DNA of 64,000 nt from Chitinophaga sp. SYP-B3965 (GTDB lineage: Bacteria > Bacteroidota > Bacteroidia > Chitinophagales > Chitinophagaceae): the NCBI RefSeq assembly GCF_009647655.1, contig NZ_WJFD01000003.1, forward strand, positions 682,001 through 746,000, given 5' to 3'. Below, in pieces: positions 9,097 to 19,063 of this stretch. A program made the translations under genes and the position numbers. How positions within the stretch are numbered: position 1 is the stretch's first letter; each line of letters starts with the position of its first letter. The notes under the pieces are model-generated. The model saw only the letters and a program-made list of their open reading frames with translations, searched no databases and was not told where the DNA came from.

Positions 9097-10152
9097 ATGC
9101 AAGCAATTTTAGGTATTCTATTTCATTTCATTGGCGGATTTGCCAGTGGTAGTTTTTATATCCCTTATAAAAAAGTAAAAGGCTGGAGCTGGGAAAGCTA
9201 CTGGATCACCGGCGGCGTTTTTTCCTGGCTGATCGTTCCTTTCATTGCTGCCTGGTTAACCATTCCCGGCTTTATGGACATCATCGCCAATACGCCCGCC
9301 ATCACTTTATTCTGGACGTATATCCTGGGCGTACTCTGGGGAATCGGCGGATTAACGTTTGGCCTTTCCATGCGCTACCTGGGTATGTCCCTTGGTATGG
9401 CTGTAGCCTTAGGATTCTGCTCTGCCTTCGGCGCACTGATCCCACCTTTATACAAAGAGTTTTTTACAGACAGTCCGGATACGTTCACGGCTATGCTGCA
9501 ACATAACAGGGGCATCTTTGTTTTACTAGGCGTGATCGTTTGTCTTGTTGGTATCGCCATCAGCGGCAAAGCCGGCATGTTTAAGGAAAAAGACCTCTCC
9601 CCTGAAAAACAACAGGAAAGCATCAAGGAATTTGACCTGAAAAAAGGACTCATCGTAGCCATCGTATCCGGTATCCTCAGTGCCTGTATGAGTTTTGCCA
9701 TTTCAGCGGGAGAGCCCATGGGCCAGGCTGCTGTAGCAAATAATGCCAACCCTTTGTTTAAGAATAATGTGATCTTTGTAGTGATCATGTTAGGAGGGCT
9801 TACCACTAATCTGATATGGTGCGTTATCCTCAACATACGGAACAAATCATTCGGCGACTATACGAATAAAAAGAGCCCGCTGGCTGCCAATTACTTTTTC
9901 TCAGCTATCGCAGGCACCACCTGGTTCTTACAATTCTTCTTCTATGGTATGGGCGAAAGCAAACTAGGCAACGGCGCCAGTTCCTGGATCCTGCACATGG
10001 CATTCATCATCCTGATTTCCAGCATGTGGGGCTTTGCCCTCAAAGAATGGAAAGGGGTGAGCAAAAAAACATACGCTACTATCCTCATCGGCATCACTAC
10101 GATCATACTTTCCGTAGTGCTGGTAGGATATGGCAATTCTCTGGAAAATTGA
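9097..10152 (+). CDS. rhaT: L-rhamnose/H+ symporter
   Basis: 351 residues with about ten hydrophobic segments, beginning MQAILGILFHFIGGFASGSFYIPYKKVKGW, typical of RhaT in the drug/metabolite transporter superfamily. RhaT imports L-rhamnose, and often L-lyxose, with a proton across the inner membrane. It is the first gene of a five-gene plus-strand rhamnose operon; rhaEW follows after 21 bases. It is divergent from the GntR regulator, and the intervening gap carries the candidate operator at 9022-9063. Length and membrane pattern agree with the family. Confidence 0.92.
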   Translation: MQAILGILFHFIGGFASGSFYIPYKKVKGWSWESYWITGGVFSWLIVPFIAAWLTIPGFMDIIANTPAITLFWTYILGVLWGIGGLTFGLSMRYLGMSLGMAVALGFCSAFGALIPPLYKEFFTDSPDTFTAMLQHNRGIFVLLGVIVCLVGIAISGKAGMFKEKDLSPEKQQESIKEFDLKKGLIVAIVSGILSACMSFAISAGEPMGQAAVANNANPLFKNNVIFVVIMLGGLTTNLIWCVILNIRNKSFGDYTNKKSPLAANYFFSAIAGTTWFLQFFFYGMGESKLGNGASSWILHMAFIILISSMWGFALKEWKGVSKKTYATILIGITTIILSVVLVGYGNSLEN

Positions 10153-10173
10153 TCTTGTGATAAATTAAGTAAT

Positions 10174-12294
10174 ATGTCGACAAACAACAGTACCATCACC
10201 AAATTCAAGCATGTAAGCTATCTGTGGGATGATGCCAAAGCTGCATCCATGGCTGGTGATGAAGTAGCCCTGCTGATCTACCGCTCCAATCTGCTGGGCG
10301 CCGATCTGCGTTTAACAAATTATGGCGGAGGAAATACCTCCTGCAAAGCCATGGCCATTGATCCCCTCACCGGAGAAAGTACGGAAGTGATGTGGGTAAA
10401 AGGTTCCGGTGGAGACCTCGGCACCCTCAAACGAAGTGGCCTCGCCGCTTTGTATGTGGACCGCATGCATCGCCTGAAAAATATCTATAAAGGTCTGGAC
10501 ATGGAAGATGAAATGGTAGAACTGCTCAACCATTGCATATATGATCTGCAATCCAAAGCACCTTCCATTGATACTACCTTACATGGTTTCCTGCCATTTG
10601 CACACATAGACCATTTACATCCCGATGCAGCGATTGCTATCGCCGCAGCAAAAGATGGTAAAAAGATCACACAGGAATTATTTTCCGGCACCATCGGCTG
10701 GGTAGAATGGCAGAAACCAGGATTTGATCTGGGTCTGAAACTGCGCCAGTGCCTCGATGAAAATCCCGGCATCCGTGGTATCATGTTAGGCTCCCATGGT
10801 CTATTCACCTGGGGAGACACTGCTTACGAAAGTTACATGAACACACTGGAAGTAATTGAACGCTGTGCGGAATACCTCCAGGAAAATATCGGTAAAAAGA
10901 AACCTGTGTTTGGTGGTCAGCGGATGGAGTCTCTGCCTAAAGCAGAAAGACTCGCAAAGGCTGCTGCCTTAGCACCTGTACTGCGCGGATACTGTTCCTC
11001 CAAAACAAAAATGATCGGTCACTTTACCGATGATGAAAGAGTATTGGAATTTATCAACTCCAACGATCTGGACAGGCTGGCCCCACTCGGCACCAGCTGC
11101 CCTGACCACTTCCTGCGTACAAAGATCAGTCCGCTGGTGCTGAACTTTTCTGTAACAGAAGAGATCAGCGTGATGAAAGAAAAGCTGGGGCCGATGTTCG
11201 ACGCTTACCGCCAGCTGTACACAGATTATTACAATGCCTGCAAACATCCTAACAGTCCGGCTATACGGGATACCAATCCTGTAGTGATCTTATACCCCGG
11301 CATAGGCATGTTCACTTTTGCAAAAGATAAACAAACCGCACGCGTAGCCGCAGAGTTCTATATCAATGCCATCAATGTAATGAAAGGCGCAGAAGCTATT
11401 TCCACTTACATTTCCCTGCCCCGCCAGGAAGCATTCAATATTGAATACTGGTTACTCGAAGAAGCCAAACTGCAACGCATGCCTAAACCAAAACCCCTCA
11501 CCGGCAGGATTGCCCTGGTAACAGGCAGCGCAGGAGGGATCGGTAAAGCCATTGCACAAAAGTTTGCACAGGAAGGCGCCGTAGTAGTGATCAATGATAA
11601 TGATGCACAACGCCTCGAAACCGCTAAAGCTTCCTTCCAGCAGCAATTTGGTGCAGATGTATTTGCAGCAGATGTACTGGACGTAACAAAAGCAGACACT
11701 ATCCGCCAAACATTCAGTACAGCAGCCCTCGCCTTTGGCGGTGTGGATATTGTAGTGAACTGTGCCGGCCTTTCTATATCCAAACCCCTGGAAGATCATA
11801 CGGAAGCAGACTGGGATATCCTGTACGATGTACTCGTGAAAGGACAATTCCTCATCACACAAGCCGGTGCAGAAGTAATGCGCAAACAGGATATGGGTGG
11901 CGATGTATTGAACATCGTAAGCAAAAATGCCCTCGTATCCGGCCCTAACAATGCAGGGTACGGTTCTGCAAAAGCAGCACAATTGCACCTGAGCAGACTA
12001 AACGCTGCGGAGTTAGGAAAAGATCATATCCGTGTGAACGTAGTGAACCCGGATGCCGTGATCTCCGACAGTAAGATCTGGGAAGGTGCATGGGCAGAAG
12101 GAAGAGCAAAGGCATACGGGGTTACCGTGGCTGAGTTACCTGCCTTCTATGCAAAACGTACTTTACTCAATGAGATCATCCTGCCGGAAGATATCGCCAA
12201 TGCCTGCTTTGCATTTGTTGGCGGATTGCTCAATAAGGCTACCGGGAATGTGTTGAATGTAGATGGAGGGATAGCCATGGCATTTGTACGATAA
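10174..12294 (+). CDS. rhaEW: Bifunctional rhamnulose-1-phosphate aldolase / lactaldehyde dehydrogenase
   Basis: 706 residues with two domains. Residues 1 to about 430 are a class II aldolase/adducin domain with the zinc-binding type motif FAHIDHLHPDA and a later SHGLFTWGD. From about residue 440 there is a short-chain dehydrogenase: TGSAGGIGKAI for NAD binding, NIVSKNALVSG with the catalytic Ser, and YGSAK with Tyr and Lys. Known proteins of this architecture split L-rhamnulose-1-phosphate into dihydroxyacetone phosphate and L-lactaldehyde and then oxidise the lactaldehyde to L-lactate. It lies between rhaT and rhaM with short gaps. The fusion is a known variant replacing separate rhaD and aldehyde dehydrogenase genes. 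Confidence 0.92.
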   Translation: MSTNNSTITKFKHVSYLWDDAKAASMAGDEVALLIYRSNLLGADLRLTNYGGGNTSCKAMAIDPLTGESTEVMWVKGSGGDLGTLKRSGLAALYVDRMHRLKNIYKGLDMEDEMVELLNHCIYDLQSKAPSIDTTLHGFLPFAHIDHLHPDAAIAIAAAKDGKKITQELFSGTIGWVEWQKPGFDLGLKLRQCLDENPGIRGIMLGSHGLFTWGDTAYESYMNTLEVIERCAEYLQENIGKKKPVFGGQRMESLPKAERLAKAAALAPVLRGYCSSKTKMIGHFTDDERVLEFINSNDLDRLAPLGTSCPDHFLRTKISPLVLNFSVTEEISVMKEKLGPMFDAYRQLYTDYYNACKHPNSPAIRDTNPVVILYPGIGMFTFAKDKQTARVAAEFYINAINVMKGAEAISTYISLPRQEAFNIEYWLLEEAKLQRMPKPKPLTGRIALVTGSAGGIGKAIAQKFAQEGAVVVINDNDAQRLETAKASFQQQFGADVFAADVLDVTKADTIRQTFSTAALAFGGVDIVVNCAGLSISKPLEDHTEADWDILYDVLVKGQFLITQAGAEVMRKQDMGGDVLNIVSKNALVSGPNNAGYGSAKAAQLHLSRLNAAELGKDHIRVNVVNPDAVISDSKIWEGAWAEGRAKAYGVTVAELPAFYAKRTLLNEIILPEDIANACFAFVGGLLNKATGNVLNVDGGIAMAFVR

Positions 12295-12306
12295 AAACAA
12301 TTCCCT

Positions 12307-12621
12307 ATGCAACGCATTGCCGTTAAAATGATCCTTAAAGAAGGATATGCAGACGAATACAAAAGACGGCATAGTGCGTTGTGGCCGGAGTTACAGATAT
12401 TATTAAAGGAAAGCGGAATAAGCGATTATTCCATTTACCTTGATGAAGAAACAAATATCCTGTTTTCTTTTTTGAAAGTGGAAGATGCTACCGCGCTGGA
12501 TCATTTGCCACAACAGGCAGTGATGCAGCGCTGGTGGAATTACATGAAAGATATCATGGATAGCTATCCGGATAATTCACCTGTAACTTTTCCCTTAAAA
12601 GAAGTATTTTATATGGCTTAA
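12307..12621 (+). CDS. rhaM: L-rhamnose mutarotase
   Basis: 104 residues, the usual length for this family. Seen: the start MQRIAVKMILKEGYADEY, then KRRHSALWPEL with His22 at the position of the catalytic histidine of RhaM/YiiL, and a C-terminal region with QRWWNYMKDIM matching the conserved W-W-x-x-M segment. The enzyme interconverts alpha and beta anomers of L-rhamnose, providing the anomer used by the isomerase. It is placed directly before rhaI with a 12-base gap inside the rhamnose operon. Confidence 0.93.
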   Translation: MQRIAVKMILKEGYADEYKRRHSALWPELQILLKESGISDYSIYLDEETNILFSFLKVEDATALDHLPQQAVMQRWWNYMKDIMDSYPDNSPVTFPLKEVFYMA

Positions 12622-12633
12622 TAAATCCATGCT

Positions 12634-13893
12634 ATGGAACTTGAACAACACAATGCGTCCTTACAGGCTGCTCATCAACGCGCCTTCAGTTATATTTCCG
12701 GAGAAACAGATCAAACGGAAGCCATACTCAAAAAACTGGCAGCCTTCCAGGTAGCCATTCCCAGCTGGGCTTTAGGAACAGGCGGTACCCGCTTTGGCCG
12801 TTTCCCCGCTGGTGGCGAACCACGCAACCTGGAAGAGAAGATCGAAGACATTGGCCTGCTGCATAAACTCAACCAATCCAGCGGCGCTATTTCTTTGCAT
12901 ATCCCCTGGGATATTCCTTCTAACCCTGCACACATCAAAGCCCTGGCAGCAGAACAAGGCATCCGTTTCGATGCCATGAACTCCAACACCTTCCAGGACC
13001 AGCCAGGTCAGGCGCTGAGCTACAAGTTCGGCTCCCTGCAACACGTCAATAAAGCCATCCGCCAACAGGCCATCGATCATAACATAGAAGTGATCAAACA
13101 CGGTATCGAGCTGGGTTCTGATTCTCTCACCGTTTGGTTATCTGATGGTTCCTGTTTTCCCGGCCAGCTGAACTTCCGCCAGGCATTCCAGAACACACTG
13201 GAAGGTTTGCAGGAGATCTACAAAGCCCTGCCCGATAACTGGAAAGTATTTGTTGAATACAAAGCATTTGAGCCGAACTTTTACTCCACCACGGTGGGTG
13301 ACTGGGGCCAGTCTTTATTATATGCCAGCAAATTAGGCCCTAAAGCTTATACGCTGGTAGACCTTGGGCATCATCTCCCCAATGCGAACATTGAACAGAT
13401 CGTTTCCCTTCTGCTGATGGAAGGAAAACTCGGTGGTTTCCACTTCAATGATTCCAAATATGGTGATGATGATCTCACCGTAGGCAGTATCAAACCTTAC
13501 CAGTTATTCCTTATTTTTAATGAACTGGTAGAAGGAATGGATGCACGTGGCATGAACCACGCAAAAGACCTCGGCTGGATGATAGATGCTTCTCACAACG
13601 TAAAAGATCCATTAGAAGATCTGCTGCAATCTGTAGAAGCGATCATGCTCACCTATGCACAGGCTTTGCTGGTAGACAGGAAGAAACTCGCAGAAGCACA
13701 AATGAACAACGACGTAGTAACTGCACAGGAAGTACTGCAACAGGCTTTCCGCACAGATGTACGCGCCCTGGTAGCGGAAGCCCGCTTAAGAGCAGGTGGT
13801 GCATTGAATCCATTAGGTTACTTCCGTGCTGCAAAAGTGAGAGAACAATTGATTAAGAAGAGAGGCCTGAAAACAGTGGCTACCGGTTTGTAA
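12634..13893 (+). CDS. rhaI: L-rhamnose isomerase (RhaI type)
   Basis: 419 residues. It resembles the Pseudomonas-type L-rhamnose isomerase/catabolism protein, a TIM barrel distinct from E. coli RhaA. Seen: SLHIPWDIPSNP, MNSNTFQDQPGQ, a metal-binding Glu in VFVEYKAFEP, VDLGHHLPNANIEQI, and FHFNDSKYGDDD, the last with His and Asp residues in metal-ligand positions. The enzyme converts L-rhamnose to L-rhamnulose. It sits between rhaM and the kinase with 12-base gaps, as expected for a co-transcribed pathway. Confidence 0.92.
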   Translation: MELEQHNASLQAAHQRAFSYISGETDQTEAILKKLAAFQVAIPSWALGTGGTRFGRFPAGGEPRNLEEKIEDIGLLHKLNQSSGAISLHIPWDIPSNPAHIKALAAEQGIRFDAMNSNTFQDQPGQALSYKFGSLQHVNKAIRQQAIDHNIEVIKHGIELGSDSLTVWLSDGSCFPGQLNFRQAFQNTLEGLQEIYKALPDNWKVFVEYKAFEPNFYSTTVGDWGQSLLYASKLGPKAYTLVDLGHHLPNANIEQIVSLLLMEGKLGGFHFNDSKYGDDDLTVGSIKPYQLFLIFNELVEGMDARGMNHAKDLGWMIDASHNVKDPLEDLLQSVEAIMLTYAQALLVDRKKLAEAQMNNDVVTAQEVLQQAFRTDVRALVAEARLRAGGALNPLGYFRAAKVREQLIKKRGLKTVATGL

Positions 13894-13905
13894 TAAATTG
13901 AATGA

Positions 13906-15249
13906 ATGGCAAGAGTTCCCGTTATAGTGATTTTTGATGTTGGTAAAACCAACAAGAAATTGTTCCTGTTTGATGAACAATACAGGATCATATTTGAAAG
14001 AACGGCCCGTTTTACGGAAACAACAGATGAAGACGGCGATCCCTGTGAAAACCTGGAAAGCCTCCGCCTCTCTGTATTTGATTCCTTACGGGAAGTTTTT
14101 AAGATGAAGGACATTGAAGTAAAAGCCATCAACTTCTCCACTTATGGAGCAAGCCTGGTGTACATCAATGAAGACGGGAATCCGCTCACACCTTTATATA
14201 ATTACCTGAAAGCATACCCGGAACAATTAAAGCAGGAATTCTACCAGCGTTACGGTGGTGAAGCAGCATTCAGTGTGCAAACAGCTTCTCCTGTATTAGG
14301 AAGCCTCAACTCCGGCATGCAGTTGTACCGCCTGAAACAGGAACGGCCAGAGGTATTTGAATCCATAAAATATGCATTGCACTTACCGCAATACATGAGT
14401 TACCTCTTATCCGGAATCGCCTGTTCTGATATCACCAGCATCGGCTGCCATACCAATCTCTGGGATTTCACTACGAACAGTTATCACCGCTGGGTAAAGG
14501 AAGAAGGCCTGCTGGATAAACTGGCGCCGCTCATGCCTTCCAACGAAGTGATGCCTGCCGTATTTCCCGGCAACAATTATCACATCGGCACCGGCCTGCA
14601 TGATAGCTCAGCAGCTTTAATCCCGTACCTGGTAAGTTTCCACGAACCGTTCATATTAATTTCCACCGGCACCTGGTGCATCAGCTTTAATCCTTTCAAC
14701 AATAATCCGCTCACATCGGAAGAGCTGGAACAGGACTGCCTCTGTTACATGACCTTTCAGGGAAAGCCCATCAAAGCATCCCGCCTTTTTGCCGGTTATG
14801 AACATGAGCAGCAGGTAAAACGCATCTCAGATCATTTTAAACAACCTGCCATACGTTACCGTAGCCTGGATTACGATCCAACAATTCCGCTGAAACCAGC
14901 AGGCAACTTTGCAGACAGGCACCTGAAGGATTTCCCGACAGATGCAGCTGCCTATCATCAACTGATGTATGACATTGCCATACAACAGCAACACTCAACC
15001 GGCCTGGTAGTAAAAGGAACAAAAGTACGGCGGATATTTGTGGATGGAGGTTTCAGCAAAAACGTGATCTACATGAACATGCTGGCGATGCTATTTCCGG
15101 AGATTGAGATCTACGCAGCTTCTATGGCCCAGGCCACAGCCATGGGTGCAGCCTTAGCGATCCATCCAACCTGGAACAAAAAAAGCCTGCCGAATGATTT
15201 GATTGAGTTGAAGTATTATGCCGTGAAGCAGGAGCATTTGCCTTTTTGA
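13906..15249 (+). CDS. rhaB: Rhamnulokinase-like FGGY carbohydrate kinase
   Basis: 447 residues with FGGY/actin-like ATPase features: N-terminal IFDVGKTNKKLFLFD, a phosphate-2-type STGTWCISF, and C-terminal DGGFSKN followed by ASMAQATAMGAAL. Kinases of this family phosphorylate a ketose; the operon context gives L-rhamnulose as the substrate, producing rhamnulose-1-phosphate for RhaEW. It is the last gene of the operon. It is shorter than classical RhaB (about 490 residues) and its sequence is of the Bacteroidota subtype, so the precise substrate rests on context. Confidence 0.88.
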   Translation: MARVPVIVIFDVGKTNKKLFLFDEQYRIIFERTARFTETTDEDGDPCENLESLRLSVFDSLREVFKMKDIEVKAINFSTYGASLVYINEDGNPLTPLYNYLKAYPEQLKQEFYQRYGGEAAFSVQTASPVLGSLNSGMQLYRLKQERPEVFESIKYALHLPQYMSYLLSGIACSDITSIGCHTNLWDFTTNSYHRWVKEEGLLDKLAPLMPSNEVMPAVFPGNNYHIGTGLHDSSAALIPYLVSFHEPFILISTGTWCISFNPFNNNPLTSEELEQDCLCYMTFQGKPIKASRLFAGYEHEQQVKRISDHFKQPAIRYRSLDYDPTIPLKPAGNFADRHLKDFPTDAAAYHQLMYDIAIQQQHSTGLVVKGTKVRRIFVDGGFSKNVIYMNMLAMLFPEIEIYAASMAQATAMGAALAIHPTWNKKSLPNDLIELKYYAVKQEHLPF

Positions 15250-15302
15250 TTTCATCAATTCTAATAAAAAAGAAAAAGAAACCTTTCTCCCCCTGAGATC
15301 CC

Positions 15303-15362
15303 GAAGGCAGAGAGAGAATATTTTTTTCTAATTTAAAATTAAAAAGAAGCCTCTCTGCCTTC
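15303..15362. terminator. Hairpin between convergent rhaB and GH92 genes
   Basis: Perfect 12-base arms GAAGGCAGAGAG (15303-15314) and CTCTCTGCCTTC (15351-15362) flank a 36-base A/T-rich loop with a seven-T run. The right arm touches the GH92 stop codon. It probably ends transcription from both sides, although the large loop makes it less classical. Confidence 0.55.
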
Positions 15363-17485
15363 TAAAGTTTCGAAGCCGGAGAACCTCCTTTCTTAATAAA
15401 AATATCCCCTCCCTGCACCAAGGTCTCGTGGGGGATACTAAAACCTTTATACGGCTTCCCGTTAACGGTGATGGATTGAATATATGCTCCCATCCCGCTT
15501 GTCTTTATATTCATTTTCTTTCCATTTGGGAGGTGGATCGAAATCTGATCGAAGATAGGCGTACAGAGCATATATTCTCCTCCCACCGGATCAACAGGAT
15601 AAAGTCCCATAGCCGCAAACACATACCACGCACTCATCTGCCCCGCATCATCATTCCCACTCAGTCCGCCAATACCATCGCTATATTCTTCTTTTAAAAT
15701 ACGCGCCACCTTCTCCTGCGTTTTCCATGGAGCAGCAGTAAAGTTGTAAAGGAACGGAATATGATGCCCCGGCTCATTCCCATGCCAATACTCATTTTTA
15801 TCAAACAAACTATCCAGAGAAGCCTCCAGATTCAGCAAAGAAGACAACCCCTTCATATCCTGCGGTACATAAAAAGTATACTGCCGCGGCGTACCCTCTG
15901 TAATAAAAGGCAACTTCTTATCCGCATGAAAGCTTTTATAGAAGCTACCATCCGCATATCGTCCATTCATCAATCCCACGTTCTTATCAAACACATTCTT
16001 ATAATTACCAGCCCGTTTCTCCAACACAACAGCATCTTCTGTTTTACCAAGACTCCTCGCAACAGTAAACAATGCATAATCATCATAAGCATATTCCAGC
16101 GTACGGGAAACCTGTTCTCTTTTATGAAAAGCATCCATCACACTATCTTCCAATGGTATGTAACCATATTGCAGATAAGAAGTCAATGCCCGCCGCCCCT
16201 TTCCATCTTTATAATCTTTTGCAGGTGCCACATCAAAAGCATTACGCCTCATGAGTGCATAAGCTGCTTCAACATCATAATTCCGAATATTCTTATTATA
16301 AGCCGAAGCAATAAACGCCGTCCCATGATCCCCTATCATGGCAGCCGTATAACTATTCCAGCAGGGGAAGATCGGTAACCATCCACCCTGTGTACCTTTC
16401 AGGATCATAGAACGTACGAAGTCATTGATCAACCGCGGTTGCAGAATTTCGAACAAAGGAAGCTGCGCCCGGTAAATATCCCACATAGAAAAATCGTCGT
16501 AGTAATCGCCCTGCCCATTCCTGAGCTGTTCGTTTTGATAATCCCCCGCAAACCGCGGATATGTACCATATACATTACTCATTAAGCGGGGATGCTGCAT
16601 GCTATGATACAATGAAGTATAAAAGATCCGTTTCGCCTTTTCATCGCTGCCGCTCACTTCAATCTGCCCTAAAGCTTTCTCCCAAACACCTTCTGCCCGT
16701 TTACGCAAAGCAGAAAAATCCCAGGTATCCATTTCCACCTTCATATTCAACCGCGCGCCGCCAAGGTCCGTAAAAGAAGTACCAACACGCAGTTTGATCA
16801 CCGTCCCTTTCTTTGCATATAACTTAATACCTGTAGCAGTAGCCACCGCCTGCGAAGCATCATACTGTATCACAAACCAACCACTAAATCCAGCCGGTTG
16901 CCCACTTCCCTGATAGATCCTGTACACCGGATTATACCCTGTGATCTCTTTCCGGGCCGTATCAATAGTAAGGCCCCCCTTTTGCTTATCACTGTTAGGC
17001 GTTACCATAATGTACAAACTATCATCCTGCAACATGGTGAATTGCAGCATGCCGCAACGCAACGTTGCCGTCATTTCCGTTTGTACATTCCCCAGTTTGT
17101 TCTTGTAATAATGAGGCTGACTGACTTCGCTGCCATGATCTAAAGTATTCCCGCCACTGGTTACCGGCATAATAGTTACACTACCATAATCCTGTGTGCA
17201 GGAACCACTCAGCCAATGAGTAAACCTGTAGCCGCTGGAAGTTTTATCATTATAATAATAAGGCGCCTGGCATTTTTTTTCTGTAGTGCGGGTTTGCGGG
17301 GTTAATTGCACCATGCCAAAAGGTAAGCCCACCGCGGGGATAACATTAGCCAGCATCTCCGTACCAGCGCCATGTTTCTTAGCACTGATAGTAGTGGCAG
17401 GGGCTGTTCCCATTAAGGGATTTACATATTGAACATGCTGTGCATGTACACTGCTGCAAAGTAGCAGAAATAAGATGATCCTCAT
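15362..17485 (-). CDS. GH92 alpha-mannosidase-family protein
   Basis: 707 residues with signal peptide (ending SSVHAQ). GH92 hallmarks: YVNPLMGTAP at the mature N-terminus, AVGLPFGMVQLTPQT, FTHWLSGSC, FYTSLYHSMQHPR, an AMIGDHG block, GNEPGHHIPFLYN and GGLSGNDDAGQMSAWYVFAAMGLYP. GH92 enzymes are calcium-dependent exo-alpha-mannosidases acting on N-glycan or fungal mannans. It is convergent with the rhamnose operon. The metallophosphoesterase is upstream on the same strand with 49 bases between them, and that gap holds a near-perfect palindrome. Specificity among alpha-1,2, 1,3, 1,4 and 1,6 linkages cannot be read here. Confidence 0.92.
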   Translation of the reverse strand: MRIILFLLLCSSVHAQHVQYVNPLMGTAPATTISAKKHGAGTEMLANVIPAVGLPFGMVQLTPQTRTTEKKCQAPYYYNDKTSSGYRFTHWLSGSCTQDYGSVTIMPVTSGGNTLDHGSEVSQPHYYKNKLGNVQTEMTATLRCGMLQFTMLQDDSLYIMVTPNSDKQKGGLTIDTARKEITGYNPVYRIYQGSGQPAGFSGWFVIQYDASQAVATATGIKLYAKKGTVIKLRVGTSFTDLGGARLNMKVEMDTWDFSALRKRAEGVWEKALGQIEVSGSDEKAKRIFYTSLYHSMQHPRLMSNVYGTYPRFAGDYQNEQLRNGQGDYYDDFSMWDIYRAQLPLFEILQPRLINDFVRSMILKGTQGGWLPIFPCWNSYTAAMIGDHGTAFIASAYNKNIRNYDVEAAYALMRRNAFDVAPAKDYKDGKGRRALTSYLQYGYIPLEDSVMDAFHKREQVSRTLEYAYDDYALFTVARSLGKTEDAVVLEKRAGNYKNVFDKNVGLMNGRYADGSFYKSFHADKKLPFITEGTPRQYTFYVPQDMKGLSSLLNLEASLDSLFDKNEYWHGNEPGHHIPFLYNFTAAPWKTQEKVARILKEEYSDGIGGLSGNDDAGQMSAWYVFAAMGLYPVDPVGGEYMLCTPIFDQISIHLPNGKKMNIKTSGMGAYIQSITVNGKPYKGFSIPHETLVQGGDIFIKKGGSPASKL

Positions 17486-17498
17486 GAAGGTAAATATA

Positions 17499-17524
17499 GG
17501 AGGAATATTTGCAAATATCCCTCC
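17499..17524. promoter_or_regulatory. 26-bp near-perfect palindrome upstream of GH92
   Basis: Arms GGAGGAATATTTG (17499-17511) and CAAATATCCCTCC (17512-17524) match at 12 of 13 positions without a loop; the core ATATTTGCAAATAT is perfect. It lies 14 bases upstream of the GH92 ATG. With no loop and no T-run it looks more like an operator than a terminator; the binding protein is unknown. Confidence 0.5.
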
Positions 17525-17534
17525 TGGTCTACCT

Positions 17535-19004
17535 TTATCCGAGCGTTACTTTTTTCGTATAAACATTACCAAAACGGTCCGTAGCCTTCACGGTGATCTC
17601 TTTTGCATTGGCAGAAGGTTTGGCCGAAAAGAGATGATCTGTTAAGCTGGGCTCTACCCATGTATGTTTTACAGGCATAGTGGTCCCTTGATAGAGTTCC
17701 ACTGCTTCAGGATCATAACCGATGATCTGTTCCATCTTACCTTTGGCCACGCCATCTTCCAGCCATTCTATTTTCCATTTTGGATCCCAGTTCCATACAT
17801 TCGCTATCACGGCATCCGCCTGTTCAGCGATACTGCCTTTTTTATGGATGCTGATCTGGTGTGTTTTATCAAAACCAACGGATTTGTAATACCATTTGAT
17901 CTCGTTTCCTTCCACTTCATACACTGCATATCCACTGGGCGTTCCATCTGAACAAATAGGACCAGTCCACCAGGCACCGCAAACTGTACCGTGGTTATGC
18001 TCCATGATATTATCCTTTTCCCAGTTCTCATTGAAATGGGTATGGCCGCTCATGATATGTACCTTATAATTTTTCAGCATGGCATACAATGCAGCACGGT
18101 TGCTGGTAACACCTCCCAGCTCTTCTTCTTTCGCACCACTTCTTCTCTTGGCACCATTGTCTGAAGGAATGTGCAGGGAAACTACTACCGTACTACCTGC
18201 CGGTACATGTTGCAGGTCTTTCTCCAGCCAGCTCAATTGATTCTCCGTGAGATAACCAATGTAACGATGACCAGCGCCAATAAAGAATACATTATCCAGC
18301 GTCACATAATGGATCTTACCCCTGTTGAAAGAATAATAAGTAGGACCGAAGTTCTCTTTATAAGTATCCTGGGATTTATCATCCGTACGGGCAGAATAAT
18401 CAATATCATGATTCCCGATCACCTGGAAGAAAGGTGCGCCGGTGATACCCACTGCTTCTTTATAATCTGCGTATAACTCGAATTTATCAAACACCAGGTC
18501 TCCCGCGCCAATACCATGGATAGGAATTTGACCAAGAGAAGCTACCAACGCCTGAGTATCCGGTGCAGAAATTGTTTTCAGTAAGTTAGCATCTTCTTTC
18601 GTGAGGATCTGCGTATCGCCCCATACAATGAAGGCATGTTTATCGTCGCCGCCTTTGATAGCGTCCAGGGAGAAGTTGATGTTTTGCGAAGGGAAATTCT
18701 TATCTATCTTAACATAGAAATCAGCTATGCCTTTTTTATGAGGGATGGCATAACCGGAGGGAACGGACAGGAATACAAATTCTGCATTCACATGTGGCTC
18801 AAAGCCAAAGCTGCCATCATTACCGGTTTTCACTACGTTGAAACCATCGCTGATCACAACATTCGCAATACCTTTGCCGGCAGCTATTACTCTACCCTGT
18901 ACTTTTTTAGCCTGACTTTTATCTCTTCCTAAAACCTCTACTGCCGGTAACGCTGCAGCAGCGGAGAATACGCCGAAGCTCTTCAGAAAATTCCTTCTTT
19001 TCAT
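17535..19004 (-). CDS. Tat-exported calcineurin-like metallophosphoesterase
   Basis: Start set at 19004 so that the protein begins MKRRNFLKSFGVFS, a twin-arginine signal; about 489 residues. After an N-terminal beta domain (VQGRVIAAGKGIANVVISDG) come metallophosphoesterase motifs: VWGDTQIL, GAGDLVFD, IGNHDIDYS, SLHIPSD and SGHTHFNEN. The C-terminal beta domain fits the calcineurin C-terminal domain common in Bacteroidota. It probably hydrolyses a phosphate ester or diester in the periplasm with two metal ions; the substrate is unknown. GH92 lies downstream on the same strand and may be co-transcribed. Confidence 0.88.
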   Translation of the reverse strand: MKRRNFLKSFGVFSAAAALPAVEVLGRDKSQAKKVQGRVIAAGKGIANVVISDGFNVVKTGNDGSFGFEPHVNAEFVFLSVPSGYAIPHKKGIADFYVKIDKNFPSQNINFSLDAIKGGDDKHAFIVWGDTQILTKEDANLLKTISAPDTQALVASLGQIPIHGIGAGDLVFDKFELYADYKEAVGITGAPFFQVIGNHDIDYSARTDDKSQDTYKENFGPTYYSFNRGKIHYVTLDNVFFIGAGHRYIGYLTENQLSWLEKDLQHVPAGSTVVVSLHIPSDNGAKRRSGAKEEELGGVTSNRAALYAMLKNYKVHIMSGHTHFNENWEKDNIMEHNHGTVCGAWWTGPICSDGTPSGYAVYEVEGNEIKWYYKSVGFDKTHQISIHKKGSIAEQADAVIANVWNWDPKWKIEWLEDGVAKGKMEQIIGYDPEAVELYQGTTMPVKHTWVEPSLTDHLFSAKPSANAKEITVKATDRFGNVYTKKVTLG

Positions 19005-19063
19005 ATTGACGGTTGTAAGCCGCAAAGAAAAGCATCCAATGTTACCTAATCATTAAGGATCGC

